The notes beneath the pieces are model-generated. The model did not search any database, was not told the origin of the DNA, and worked only from the letters and a program-made list of their open reading frames with translations. From positions 4,158,074-4,222,073 of the forward strand of contig FN543093.2 in assembly GCA_000027065.2 (NCBI GenBank): a stretch of 64,000 nucleotides of DNA, read 5' to 3'. A program made the translations under genes and the position numbers. Positions within the stretch are counted from its first letter, which is position 1. Each line of letters opens with the position of its first letter. This DNA comes from Cronobacter turicensis z3032. Lineage in GTDB: Bacteria > Pseudomonadota > Gammaproteobacteria > Enterobacterales > Enterobacteriaceae. This document shows, in pieces, positions 8,744 through 17,318 of the stretch.

Positions 8744-9586
8744 ATGCTCAGTTACCGCCACAGCTTCCACGCCGGCAACCACGCCGATGTCCTCAAACAT
8801 ACCGTCCAGAGCCTGATCATTGAATCGCTCAAAGAGAAAGACAAACCGTTTCTGTATCTGGATACCCACGCGGGCGCCGGGCGCTATCTGCTGAGCGGCG
8901 AACATGCCGAGCGCACGGGGGAATATCTTGAAGGCATCGCGCGCATCTGGCAGCGGGACGATCTGCCCGCCGAGCTTGAGCCATACATCAGCGCGGTATC
9001 GCATTTCAACCGCAGCGGCCAGCTGCGCTACTACCCCGGCTCGCCGCTTATCGCGCGCCAGCTGCTGCGCCCGCAGGACAGCCTGCAACTGACCGAGCTG
9101 CACCCGAGCGATTTCCCGCTGCTGCGCGGCGAATTTCAGAAAGATGAACGCGCCCGCGTCGAGCGCGCCGACGGCTATCAGCAGCTGAAATCGAAGCTGC
9201 CGCCCGCTTCGCGCCGCGGCCTGATCCTTATCGACCCGCCGTATGAAATCAAAACCGACTACCAGGCGGTGGTTCAGGGCATCAACGAAGGCTACAAACG
9301 CTTTGCGACGGGCGTCTATGCCCTCTGGTATCCGGTCGTCTTACGCAACCAAATCAAGCGTATGATGAACGATCTGGAATCCACCGGCATTCGCCGCATT
9401 CTGCAAATCGAGCTGGCGGTACGCCCGGACAGCGATCAGCGCGGCATGACCGCCTCGGGCATGGTGGTTATCAACCCGCCGTGGAAGCTTGAGCAGCAAA
9501 TGGGGACGCTGCTGCCGTGGCTGCACAAGGCGCTGGTTCCGGCGGGCACCGGCCACACGACGCTTAAATGGGTTGTGCCGGAGTAA
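8744..9586 (+). CDS. rlmJ: 23S rRNA (adenine2030-N6)-methyltransferase RlmJ
   Basis: This 280-residue protein equals E. coli RlmJ in length. RlmJ methylates N6 of A2030 in 23S rRNA. The N-terminal family signature SYRHSFHAGNHADVLKH (3-19) is intact. DTHAGAGRY (about 45-53) is the SAM-binding loop. The catalytic DPPY motif of N6-adenine methyltransferases occurs in the context LILIDPPYE (about 160-168). It is divergent from prlC and precedes gor, as in E. coli. Confidence 0.96.
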   Translation: MLSYRHSFHAGNHADVLKHTVQSLIIESLKEKDKPFLYLDTHAGAGRYLLSGEHAERTGEYLEGIARIWQRDDLPAELEPYISAVSHFNRSGQLRYYPGSPLIARQLLRPQDSLQLTELHPSDFPLLRGEFQKDERARVERADGYQQLKSKLPPASRRGLILIDPPYEIKTDYQAVVQGINEGYKRFATGVYALWYPVVLRNQIKRMMNDLESTGIRRILQIELAVRPDSDQRGMTASGMVVINPPWKLEQQMGTLLPWLHKALVPAGTGHTTLKWVVPE

Positions 9587-9663
9587 TCGCAGCTATAGGT
9601 GGAACCCTGGCTCGTCAGGACTACAATCGCGTTAATTCGCATCATTATTAAAAGGTAACAGCC

Positions 9664-11016
9664 ATGACCAGACACTACGACTACCTCGCCATCGGCGGCG
9701 GCAGTGGCGGTATCGCTTCTGTCAACCGTGCGGCCATGTACGGCCAGAAATGCGCCCTGATTGAAGCCAAAGCGCTGGGCGGCACCTGCGTCAACGTGGG
9801 CTGCGTACCGAAAAAAATCATGTGGCACGCCGCGCAAATCGCCGAGGCTATCCATCTTTACGGGCCGGATTACGGCTTCGACACCACCGTCAATCATTTT
9901 GACTGGCAGAAGCTGGTGGCGAGCCGCACCGCGTATATCGACCGCATCCATACGTCATATGACAACGTGCTGGGCAAGAATAACGTCGATGTGATCCAGG
10001 GTTACGCCCGCTTTGTGGACGCGCATACCGTTGAAGTGAACGGCGAGCGGATCACTGCCGATCATATCCTGATCGCGACCGGCGGCCGTCCGAGCCACCC
10101 TGATATTCCGGGTGCCGAATACGGTATCGATTCTGACGGTTTCTTCGCGCTGTCGGCGATGCCGCAACGCGTGGCGGTCGTCGGCGCGGGCTATATCGCT
10201 GTCGAGCTGGCGGGCGTTATCAACGCGCTGGGCGCAAAGACGCACCTGTTTGTGCGTAAGCACGCGCCGCTGCGCACGTTCGATCCGATGCTTTCCGAAA
10301 CGCTGGTGGAAGTGATGCAGGCCGAAGGCCCGCAGCTGCATACCCATGCGACGCCGAAAGCCGTGGAGAAAAACAGCGATGGCAGCCTGACGCTGCGCCT
10401 GGAAGATGGCCGTTCAGAAACCGTCGACGCGCTGATCTGGGCGATTGGCCGCGAGCCGGAAACGGATAATTTCAACCTGGCGGCAACGGGCGTTAAAACC
10501 AACGAAAAAGGCTATATCGTCGTTGATAAATATCAGAATACCAACGTGCCGGGTATTTACGCCGTCGGCGATAATACCGGCGCGGTGGAGCTGACGCCGG
10601 TCGCGGTCGCGGCAGGCCGTCGCCTCTCCGAGCGCCTGTTTAACAACAAGCCGGATGAGCATCTGGATTACAACAACATTCCGACCGTGGTCTTCAGCCA
10701 TCCGCCCATCGGCACCGTCGGGCTCACCGAGCCGCAGGCGCGCGAGCAATATGGCGACGCGGAGGTGAAAATCTACAAATCGTCGTTTACCGCGATGTAC
10801 ACCGCCGTCACCACGCACCGCCAGCCGTGCCGCATGAAGCTGGTCTGCGTCGGGCCGGAGGAGAAAATCGTCGGCATTCACGGGATCGGTTTCGGCATGG
10901 ACGAAATGCTGCAGGGCTTTGCGGTGGCGCTGAAAATGGGCGCGACCAAAAAAGACTTCGACAACACCGTCGCCATCCACCCGACCGCCGCGGAAGAGTT
11001 TGTGACGATGCGCTAA
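9664..11016 (+). CDS. gor: Glutathione-disulfide reductase
   Basis: This 450-residue flavoprotein reduces glutathione disulfide with NADPH in the cytoplasm. It begins with the FAD-binding motif IGGGSGGIAS (about 11-20). The redox-active disulfide is in GGTCVNVGCVPKK (Cys42 and Cys47 by family numbering). The NADPH motif is GAGYIAVELAG, and the C-terminal HPTAAEEF carries the catalytic His-Glu pair. Length equals that of E. coli Gor. AAAGGT lies upstream of the ATG. It ends at a strong terminator shared with the convergent gene. Confidence 0.97.
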   Translation: MTRHYDYLAIGGGSGGIASVNRAAMYGQKCALIEAKALGGTCVNVGCVPKKIMWHAAQIAEAIHLYGPDYGFDTTVNHFDWQKLVASRTAYIDRIHTSYDNVLGKNNVDVIQGYARFVDAHTVEVNGERITADHILIATGGRPSHPDIPGAEYGIDSDGFFALSAMPQRVAVVGAGYIAVELAGVINALGAKTHLFVRKHAPLRTFDPMLSETLVEVMQAEGPQLHTHATPKAVEKNSDGSLTLRLEDGRSETVDALIWAIGREPETDNFNLAATGVKTNEKGYIVVDKYQNTNVPGIYAVGDNTGAVELTPVAVAAGRRLSERLFNNKPDEHLDYNNIPTVVFSHPPIGTVGLTEPQAREQYGDAEVKIYKSSFTAMYTAVTTHRQPCRMKLVCVGPEEKIVGIHGIGFGMDEMLQGFAVALKMGATKKDFDNTVAIHPTAAEEFVTMR

Positions 11017-11040
11017 GCGTTCATCGCCGCGGGTAAAAAG

Positions 11041-11067
11041 AAGGGGAAGCGTCTGCTTCCCCTTTTT
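11041..11067. terminator. Terminator between gor and the convergent HEPN-like gene
   Basis: A perfect stem, AAGGGGAAGC / GCTTCCCCTT, with the loop GTCT is followed by T residues on the plus strand. An A-rich stretch (TAAAAAG) precedes it, so it could also stop minus-strand transcription from the convergent gene, which ends 27 bp away. Confidence 0.88.
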
Positions 11068-11093
11068 GCTGCCGCGATTTTACTACCGCAAAA

Positions 11094-12698
11094 TTACCGA
11101 ATCGTCTGGTAAATCGTTTCGCGGATCTTCACCCATTTCTTCGTTTCATCGCCCGGATTCGCCTGCGCGCGCAGCTGCGCCTGCTCAAGCTCATACTTCT
11201 GGCGCTGCACCACCACCGGCACAGTACAAAACGCCTGAAGATATTGCTTACGCATGGATGTCATTTTCTCACCCTGCGACAGCGCGTGGCTTAAGGTTGT
11301 GATCATCCGGCGGCACGGTTTTTTCTCGTCCATCTGAAGGCGGTAGCGCAGCAGCGTTTCCAGCGTCTCTTCATGGTTTTTTGCAAGCGCCTGTTCGGTC
11401 CAGGCGACTTTCCAGTTCATCCCGGCTTCAAGAAAGAGACGTGTAACCACGTTATCATCGCGATCGATAGCCGCATGCAGGTTCTCTTCATCCCAGGTGA
11501 TGCCCATATTGTTGAGCTTGTGGCGCGGGCTATCGTCGTTATTCTCCGGCTCGGCGGCCATGGCCGTGGCGACGGGCGCGGTCATTTCGCGCTCTGCGGC
11601 AGGCGGCCTGAGCGCATCGCTGGCGATAAACAGCGCGCCCACGACCATCGCGATAGCGCCGAGACCCACCGCGCCCCAGACCGCGCCCATGACCAGCTGG
11701 CGCGTCTCCTGCTGCTTGCCGTCCTGACGGCGGCTCGGGCTTTCGATGGCGTCGCGAACGTCAAAGATATCGCCGCCGACCACGCTGTTTTTCTTCGCGG
11801 CATGATCGATAAACGCTTTCAGCTGCACGTCATCGGCTTTCATCAACGCCGCCGGGTTCACACGCGTGCGCCCTTCGCCGCAGGCTTTATGCAGCGGCGC
11901 GCTGATGGCGTTGAAATAGTTATCCAGCATCACTTCCTGCGCGCCGGAAAGCGGTTTGCCGAGCGCGGCGTCGTTGCGGATCTCACGGATATCATCCAGC
12001 AAGGTTTGCAGCGTTTTGCGCGGCTCGACGAACAGCGTCAGCGAGGTCGCGCCCTGGAAGAGTTTGTCGTAGTGACGGGCGAAGAGCTTTTTATCCACCA
12101 CCAGCATCGCCAGCTCGCTGAACAACATGCCGCTCAGGATATCGCCCTTGTCGCCCATCTTCAGCCAGCGACGTACTTTGTCGCCGCCGCACAGCTGTTT
12201 AAGCTGGTTAACGCGCTGTTGTTCATCCGGCCAGGCTTCGCGCGCCATGCCGCGCAGCGTCAGATCCAGCGCGCGCAACTGGCGCAGCGCGTCGGGCTGC
12301 ATCTGCGCTTTATCCACATCCATATCGGTGGAGTAACCCAGTTTCGGCTGCTGGTTACGCACCTTTTCAAGACAGGTCACAAAACGCAGCGCCGCGAGGA
12401 GCTGGTTTTCCGTGACATCCTGGCCGCTCTCATACTGCGGCACCAGTTGCTGTAAATGGCGCAGCTGTAACGTGAACTGCGACATACCGGCGTCGTTAAG
12501 ATTCAGGCGTCGGGCGACGGTCGCCCAGTTGCCGAGATTCAGACGCGCCTGATCGAGCTGCTGTAAAAACCACTGCGGATCCTTGCCCTCCGCAACGTTA
12601 ACGCCAAGCAAAACCAGAATTTCAACTGACGCCTGGCGAATAACCGTGAGCGCAGTTTCAAATGTTTCTCTTACCAGAGGCTGTGTGGAGCGGGCCAT
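11094..12698 (-). CDS. HEPN-like / transmembrane / ankyrin-like protein (STY4199-like)
   Basis: This 534-residue protein has three visible parts. The helical N-terminal region (about 1-310) contains IREIRNDAALGKPLSG (238-252), which resembles the R-N-x3-H core of Swt1-type HEPN ribonuclease domains. Here the expected His is Leu246 (R241-N-D-A-A-L). A single hydrophobic segment (about 335-360, rich in Gly/Ala/Val) forms a likely membrane span. The C-terminal part has one ankyrin-like unit (about 401-428) and a basic, helical tail. I recall a Salmonella protein class, STY4199-like with HEPN domain, that fits, but I cannot verify it. Function is unknown. The gene stands alone, convergent to gor. 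HEPN proteins are often toxins or antiviral RNases, but the missing His argues against simple RNase activity. Confidence 0.7.
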   Translation of the reverse strand: MARSTQPLVRETFETALTVIRQASVEILVLLGVNVAEGKDPQWFLQQLDQARLNLGNWATVARRLNLNDAGMSQFTLQLRHLQQLVPQYESGQDVTENQLLAALRFVTCLEKVRNQQPKLGYSTDMDVDKAQMQPDALRQLRALDLTLRGMAREAWPDEQQRVNQLKQLCGGDKVRRWLKMGDKGDILSGMLFSELAMLVVDKKLFARHYDKLFQGATSLTLFVEPRKTLQTLLDDIREIRNDAALGKPLSGAQEVMLDNYFNAISAPLHKACGEGRTRVNPAALMKADDVQLKAFIDHAAKKNSVVGGDIFDVRDAIESPSRRQDGKQQETRQLVMGAVWGAVGLGAIAMVVGALFIASDALRPPAAEREMTAPVATAMAAEPENNDDSPRHKLNNMGITWDEENLHAAIDRDDNVVTRLFLEAGMNWKVAWTEQALAKNHEETLETLLRYRLQMDEKKPCRRMITTLSHALSQGEKMTSMRKQYLQAFCTVPVVVQRQKYELEQAQLRAQANPGDETKKWVKIRETIYQTIR

Positions 12699-12970
12699 GT
12701 TGCATCCTTTTCACGCTCAACGCTCCGACAAAAACGCAAACGGAGCGGGCGAAATTTCACTTAAGTATATTGTTATTTCTGAATTTTTTTGTCTGCGCTG
12801 ACGGGCAGTGAAACAACATAGCTGAAAATGGCAGGAAAAAAAGTGACACATCGAATTTTGCGTGAAAAATCGCCGTTCCCTGCCTGAAATAGCAGGAAAA
12901 CGGCGGCGGAAATGACAGCGGCGCGCTTTTCAGGCAACACTGTTTGCTGCCCTTACCACGCGGAGCCCCT

Positions 12971-13543
12971 ATGCACACCGACACGCCCTTTAACGACGCC
13001 CAGCTGACGTTTGATTCTGCCCACCTCGTCTACCGGCCTCTCTCGCCCGACGACTGGCCGTTCTTTTTAAGCCTGCAACGTGACGACAAGGTGATGCGCT
13101 TTGTGGCCGACCCGCGCCCTGACGCGCAGCGGATGCAGGATTTCGCGGCGCGCCTGCCGCCCTGGACGCCCGCAAGCGCCCGTTGGCTCTGTTTGCTGAT
13201 AAGCGAGAAGCGCAGCGGCCAGCCGGTCGGCGTGACGGGCTTTGTGATGCGCGGCGAGGATATCGCGGAGGTAGGATTTTTGCTGAGCAGCGCCTTTCAG
13301 GGCCGGGGTTACGGCTATGAATCGTTGCGCGCGCTCTGCCGTCTCGCCTTTGAAGGCTGCGGCCTGAGGCGTCTCGCGGCGACGGTGACCGGCGGCAATA
13401 TCGCCTCGAAAAAGACGCTGGAAAAGGCGGGTTTTCTTCAGGAAGGCACGCTGCGGGAGAGCTATTTTCTTGGCGGCCAGTGGCATGACGACTGGCTGTT
13501 CGGCCTGCTGGCGCGCGACTATTTACCGGAGCGTTATCCATGA
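12971..13543 (+). CDS. GNAT-family N-acetyltransferase (RimJ/RimL type)
   Basis: This 190-residue protein shows the GNAT fold. LVYRPLSPDDWPFFLSL (about 16-32) is the N-terminal strand-helix of the RimJ/RimL subgroup. The acetyl-CoA-binding motif is QGRGYGYES (about 107-115), followed by NIASKKTLEKAGF (about 142-154), the typical N-x-x-S-x-x-x-x-E-K-x-G-F block. The substrate is unknown; subgroup members acetylate protein N-termini or small amines. The ATG at 12971 is chosen for GGAG five bases upstream; a TTG 27 bp earlier is less likely. It precedes a palindromic repeat and has no obvious operon partner. Confidence 0.85.
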   Translation: MHTDTPFNDAQLTFDSAHLVYRPLSPDDWPFFLSLQRDDKVMRFVADPRPDAQRMQDFAARLPPWTPASARWLCLLISEKRSGQPVGVTGFVMRGEDIAEVGFLLSSAFQGRGYGYESLRALCRLAFEGCGLRRLAATVTGGNIASKKTLEKAGFLQEGTLRESYFLGGQWHDDWLFGLLARDYLPERYP

Positions 13544-13550
13544 CGCAAAG

Positions 13551-13623
13551 GTGGGTGCGCAGGCGCTTACCCACCCTACGCAAGTCCCCGTTTGGCAGGG
13601 CGGGTAAGCGCAGCGCACCCGCC
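13551..13623. repeat. Inverted pair of palindromic intergenic repeats
   Basis: GTGGGTGCGC-AG-GCGCTTACCCACCCTAC is followed after a short gap by its inverted relative GCAGGGCGGGTAAGCG-CAGCGCACCCGCC. The pair can fold as two hairpins or one long one. It sits directly after the acetyltransferase stop and belongs to the same family as copies at 5.66, 18.7 and 42.6 kb. Confidence 0.75.
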
Positions 13624-13740
13624 GCCTGACCGTCTGAATTCTCCGCCGCCTGCCCTCCACATGCGACTACGCTGAAAGACGTTTTTGCTTCCTTGTGCCA
13701 GGCTTAAAAGACATTCACCTGAAAAAACACAGGGAGACGT

Positions 13741-14139
13741 ATGAAAAAAACAGTGATTATCGCAACGCTTTCCGCGTTATTAGCGCTGCCTGCGCTGGCG
13801 GAAGAGAAAGGTGGCTTTAAAAACGACGAAGCGCCGCCGCCGCCGCATCAGCTTAAAGAAGGCTATCGCGGCATCACGGATGCCCGTTCGATAGACGTTA
13901 AACAGGCGAAAGAGATGCACGACGGCGCGTCCGTAACGCTGCGTGGCTATCTGATTAAGAAGAAAGGCGAAGATGTCTATCAGTTCCGCGATAAAGGCGG
14001 CGATATCGACGTGATGATCCCGCATGCGGTTTTTGAAGGCAAAGATGTCAGCCCGGATGAACTGGTGGGGATCAGCGGCACGCTGGATAAGAAACAGCAG
14101 CCGTACCGCATTCGCGTGACGCATTTCCAGAAAGAATAA
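13741..14139 (+). CDS. Periplasmic YgiW/YdeI-family OB-fold stress protein
   Basis: This 132-residue protein has a cleavable signal peptide (MKKTVIIATLSALLALPALA). The mature part is a bacterial OB-fold (BOF) domain: ...GASVTLRGYLIKKKGEDVYQF... with D-KGGDIDVMIPH and ISGTLDKK strands. E. coli YgiW (VisP) and YdeI have the same length and layout, and are linked to stress and antimicrobial-peptide tolerance in Salmonella. I cannot say which paralogue this is. GGGAGA lies 5 bp before the ATG. A hairpin terminator follows, shared with the convergent dehydrogenase gene. Confidence 0.88.
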   Translation: MKKTVIIATLSALLALPALAEEKGGFKNDEAPPPPHQLKEGYRGITDARSIDVKQAKEMHDGASVTLRGYLIKKKGEDVYQFRDKGGDIDVMIPHAVFEGKDVSPDELVGISGTLDKKQQPYRIRVTHFQKE

Positions 14140-14149
14140 CGCTACCCTG

Positions 14150-14178
14150 CCTTGCCCGGTTGCGCCGGGCAAGGCGGT
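14150..14178. terminator. Hairpin terminator between BOF gene and SDR gene
   Basis: A perfect 10-bp stem, CCTTGCCCGG / CCGGGCAAGG, has a 5-nt loop and lies between two convergent stop codons. The T-tract is short and displaced (TCTTTT a few bases later), so efficiency is uncertain. Confidence 0.65.
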
Positions 14179-14181
14179 CTT

Positions 14182-14940
14182 TTACAGGAACATCCCGCCG
14201 GAAACCTCAATCCGCTGCGCATTCATCCAGCCCAGCTCGTCGCCGATAATCACCGCTATCGCCGCGCCGATATCATCAGGCAGGCCCACGCGCCCCAGCG
14301 CCGTCTGCGAGGCGATAAAGCGGTTAAGCTCCTCGTTATCGCGCACCCGCCCCCCGCCAAAATCAGTTTCAATCGCGCCAGGCGCGATGATATTCACCGC
14401 AATATTGCGGCTGCCGAGCTCTTTTGCCTGATAGCGCGTGAGCACTTCCATCGCGCCTTTCATCGAGGCATACGCGGAGTAGCCCGGCAGGGCAAAGCGC
14501 GTCAGTCCGCTGGAGACGTTGAGGATACGTCCGCCATCGTTGATCAGCGGCAGCAGTTGTTGGGTCAGGAAGAACGGTCCTTTGAAGTGAATGTTCACTA
14601 ACTCATCAAACTGCGCTTCGCTGAACTCCCCAAACGGCGCATAAATGCCAATCCCCGCATTGTTGATTAAATAATCAAAACTGGCGCGCTGCCAGGTCTG
14701 TTGCAGCTGCGCCTTCACCTGCGAAACGAATGTCGGGAAAGACGCGCTATCGGCGACATTCAATGCAAGAGCCGCTGCTTTCACGCCTTTTTGTTCAATT
14801 TCATGTACGACGGCCTCGGCATCTTCCCGTCGGCTCTGGTATGTCAGCAAAACGCCAATTCCACGTTCAGCGAGCTTCAGCGCTGCGTTTTTACCAAGCC
14901 CGCGGCTGCCACCGGTAATGATTGCGATACGTTGCGTCAT
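14182..14940 (-). CDS. Short-chain dehydrogenase/reductase (SDR)
   Basis: This 252-residue protein is a classical SDR. The cofactor motif TGGSRGLGKN (about 8-17) is followed by NNAG (about 92-95), catalytic Ser in NVSSG, and YSAYASMKG with the Tyr-x3-Lys pair (about 152-160). IAPGAIETDF is the post-catalytic loop, and WMNAQRIEVSGGMFL is the C-terminal cofactor loop. The Arg near the first motif suggests NADPH. The ATG at 14940 has AGAGG upstream; the frame extends 18 codons further without support. The substrate is unknown. It is divergent from a LysR-family gene, 118 bp apart, which probably regulates it. Confidence 0.9.
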   Translation of the reverse strand: MTQRIAIITGGSRGLGKNAALKLAERGIGVLLTYQSRREDAEAVVHEIEQKGVKAAALALNVADSASFPTFVSQVKAQLQQTWQRASFDYLINNAGIGIYAPFGEFSEAQFDELVNIHFKGPFFLTQQLLPLINDGGRILNVSSGLTRFALPGYSAYASMKGAMEVLTRYQAKELGSRNIAVNIIAPGAIETDFGGGRVRDNEELNRFIASQTALGRVGLPDDIGAAIAVIIGDELGWMNAQRIEVSGGMFL

Positions 14941-15058
14941 AAATACCTCTTCTGGGTCAGGGTGATGATTAAAAAAGAGCTTATTAGCTGACACAGAAAC
15001 GATAAAGAGCGCAAAATAAGCTTTACTGTTTCATTAACAACAACAATGAGGGCGAGCG

Positions 15059-15958
15059 ATGGATAAAATTCACGCAATGCGTTTATTCGTGCGAGTCGCG
15101 GAGCTGGAGAGTTTTACCCGCGCCGCCGAGACCCTGAGCCTGCCTAAGGGCAGCGTGTCGCGACAGGTACAGGCGCTGGAGAGCGCGCTCGGCACGCGTC
15201 TGCTGCACCGCACAACGCGACGGGTACATCTTACTCAGGACGGCCAGGTCTATTACGAGCGCGCGCGCGACCTGCTCGCTAATCTCGACGAGCTGGACGG
15301 GCTGTTTCTGCACGATCCGGCGAGCATCAGCGGGCGGCTGCGGGTCGATATGCCGGTCGCGGTGGCGCAAAGCGTGGTGATCCCGCGTCTGCCGGAGTTT
15401 CTTCACCACTACCCCGGCATCGCCCTTGAGCTGGGCAGCAGCGACCGTCTGGTGGATGTGGTGCGCGAAGGCTTCGACTGCGTGGTGCGCGTCGGCCAGC
15501 TGAAGGATTCCGGGCTGGTAGCGCGTCCGCTTGGCAAATTAAGCCAGGTTAACTGCGCAAGCCCGGACTATCTGGCGCGCTTCGGCTGCCCGGAAACGCT
15601 CGACGATCTCGCGTCGCACGCGCTGGTGCATTACACGCCCACGCTTGGCACACGACCGGCAGGCTTTGAAATCGGGCGTGAAAACGGAAGTGAGTGGATA
15701 CCAACCGGCGGCGTGTTGACGGTGAACAGCACGGAAACCTACCAGGCCGCCTGTTTCGCCGGGCTGGGGATTATTCAGGTGCCGCGCATCGGGGTACGAG
15801 AAGCGCTGCGCAGCGGAAAACTCGTGGAAGTGCTGCCGCAATATCGCGCCGCGCCGATGCCGGTCTCGCTGATTTATCCGCACCGGCGGCATCTCTCGCG
15901 CCGCGTACACCTGTTTATGGAGTGGCTGGCGACCGTCATGAAAGGTTACGTTGACTAG
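15059..15958 (+). CDS. LysR-family transcriptional regulator
   Basis: This 299-residue protein has the LysR winged helix-turn-helix at 1-60 (FVRVAELESFTRAAETLSLPKGSVSRQVQALE) and an effector-binding domain from about 90. The YhjC/DmlR-like subgroup is suggested by LLHRTTRRVHLTQDG and by VVRVG. The effector is unknown. It is divergent from the SDR gene at 14182-14940, and the 118-bp gap is a typical LysR control region. The gene start is an ATG with GAGGGCGAG 3-11 bp upstream. yhjD follows on the same strand after 52 bp. E. coli has the LysR gene yhjC beside yhjD, so this may be its positional counterpart. Confidence 0.9.
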   Translation: MDKIHAMRLFVRVAELESFTRAAETLSLPKGSVSRQVQALESALGTRLLHRTTRRVHLTQDGQVYYERARDLLANLDELDGLFLHDPASISGRLRVDMPVAVAQSVVIPRLPEFLHHYPGIALELGSSDRLVDVVREGFDCVVRVGQLKDSGLVARPLGKLSQVNCASPDYLARFGCPETLDDLASHALVHYTPTLGTRPAGFEIGRENGSEWIPTGGVLTVNSTETYQAACFAGLGIIQVPRIGVREALRSGKLVEVLPQYRAAPMPVSLIYPHRRHLSRRVHLFMEWLATVMKGYVD

Positions 15959-16010
15959 CAGCGGGCTATACTTGGAAGCAAGTTGTAAAAAATAAAAGGA
16001 ATCAACGCTA

Positions 16011-17045
16011 ATGACCACGCCGGAGCAGCCTGCTAAACGCCCGACCGAAGATCTGAAATACCAGCCTGTCCCGCAGCTGGATACGCGCCCTGAAGAGAAA
16101 AAAACCGATGACAAACCCGCTGAGGGCGTCATCGGCGCCGTGAAACAGAAGGTCGAGAACGTGGAGCGCCGTCCGGCGGTCGCTCATCTGATCCGCGCCT
16201 TTGAACGGTTTAACGAACGTATGGGGAACCAGTTCGGCGCTGCCATTACCTATTTTTCGTTTTTATCGATGATCCCGATCCTGATGGTGTCGTTTGCGGT
16301 CGCGGGTTTTGTGCTCGCCTCGCACCCGACGCTGCTCCAGGATATTTTTAATAAAATTCTGCAAAGCGTCAGCGATCCGACGCTTGCGAAAACGCTCAGC
16401 AGCAGCATTAACGCCGCCGTGGAGCAGCGCACCACCGTCGGGATTGTCGGCTTTGCCGTCGCGCTCTATTCCGGCGTGAACTGGATGGGGTATCTGCGCG
16501 AGGCTATCCGCGCGCAGTTCCGTGACGACTGGGAGCGCGGCGCGGTTGAAGATAAAGAAAAGTTCTGGCTGAAATACCTGCGCGATTTTATTTCGCTGAT
16601 TGGCCTGCTGGTGGCGCTGGTCATCACGATGTCTATTACCTCTGTCGCGGGCTCGGCCCAGGAGACGATTATCCGGCTGCTGCGCCTGGACGCCATCGGC
16701 TGGCTGAAACCGGTCTGGCATATGATCGGGCTTGCGGTCTCCTTCTGCGCCAACTATCTGCTTTTCTTCTGGATTTTCTGGCGTCTGCCGCGTCATCGCC
16801 CACGCAAAAAAGCGCTGCTGCGCGGCACCGTAATTGCGGCCATTGGCTTTGAAGTTATCAAAATCATTATGACCTATACGCTGCCGTCGCTGGTGAAATC
16901 GCCATCCGGCGCGGCGTTCGGCTCGGTGCTGGGGCTGATGGCGTTCTTCTATTTCTTCGCGCGCCTGACGCTGTTCTGCTCCGCCTGGATAGCCACCGCG
17001 CAATATAAAAACGACCCGCAGATGCCGGGTAAAAGCGATACCTGA
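16011..17045 (+). CDS. yhjD: Inner-membrane protein YhjD (YihY/BrkB family)
   Basis: This 344-residue protein matches E. coli YhjD (337 aa). A hydrophilic, Pro/Lys-rich N-terminus (1-55) is followed by FERFNERMGNQFGAAITYFSFLSMIPILM, the YihY/BrkB signature, and about six transmembrane segments. In E. coli, mutations in yhjD suppress the need for Kdo in LPS, which suggested a role in lipid A precursor transport; the mechanism is unproven. GGA lies upstream of the ATG at modest spacing. Confidence 0.93.
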   Translation: MTTPEQPAKRPTEDLKYQPVPQLDTRPEEKKTDDKPAEGVIGAVKQKVENVERRPAVAHLIRAFERFNERMGNQFGAAITYFSFLSMIPILMVSFAVAGFVLASHPTLLQDIFNKILQSVSDPTLAKTLSSSINAAVEQRTTVGIVGFAVALYSGVNWMGYLREAIRAQFRDDWERGAVEDKEKFWLKYLRDFISLIGLLVALVITMSITSVAGSAQETIIRLLRLDAIGWLKPVWHMIGLAVSFCANYLLFFWIFWRLPRHRPRKKALLRGTVIAAIGFEVIKIIMTYTLPSLVKSPSGAAFGSVLGLMAFFYFFARLTLFCSAWIATAQYKNDPQMPGKSDT

Positions 17046-17318
17046 CGCCTTCGCGCGGGCCGGAAAAACGCATTTTTTCAGCCCGCCGTCTTCCTTTCAG
17101 AATAAAAATCCAGGGTGTAACTTTTATTTAACCTAAAACCAGTTTTATCGACTGAATATAAAATTCTGTGAAGCATTTCATAGAAGAGAATCAGCTGGCG
17201 CTAAAACTATCCGCTTTTTGCCTGTTTTTTGCGCGCCTTTGCGGCGTCTGCTGAATTGAAATGTCGTTTTTGCTGTGGCTAATATGGGGTTTCGACGGTA
17301 CTAAAATAAGAAAATTCT

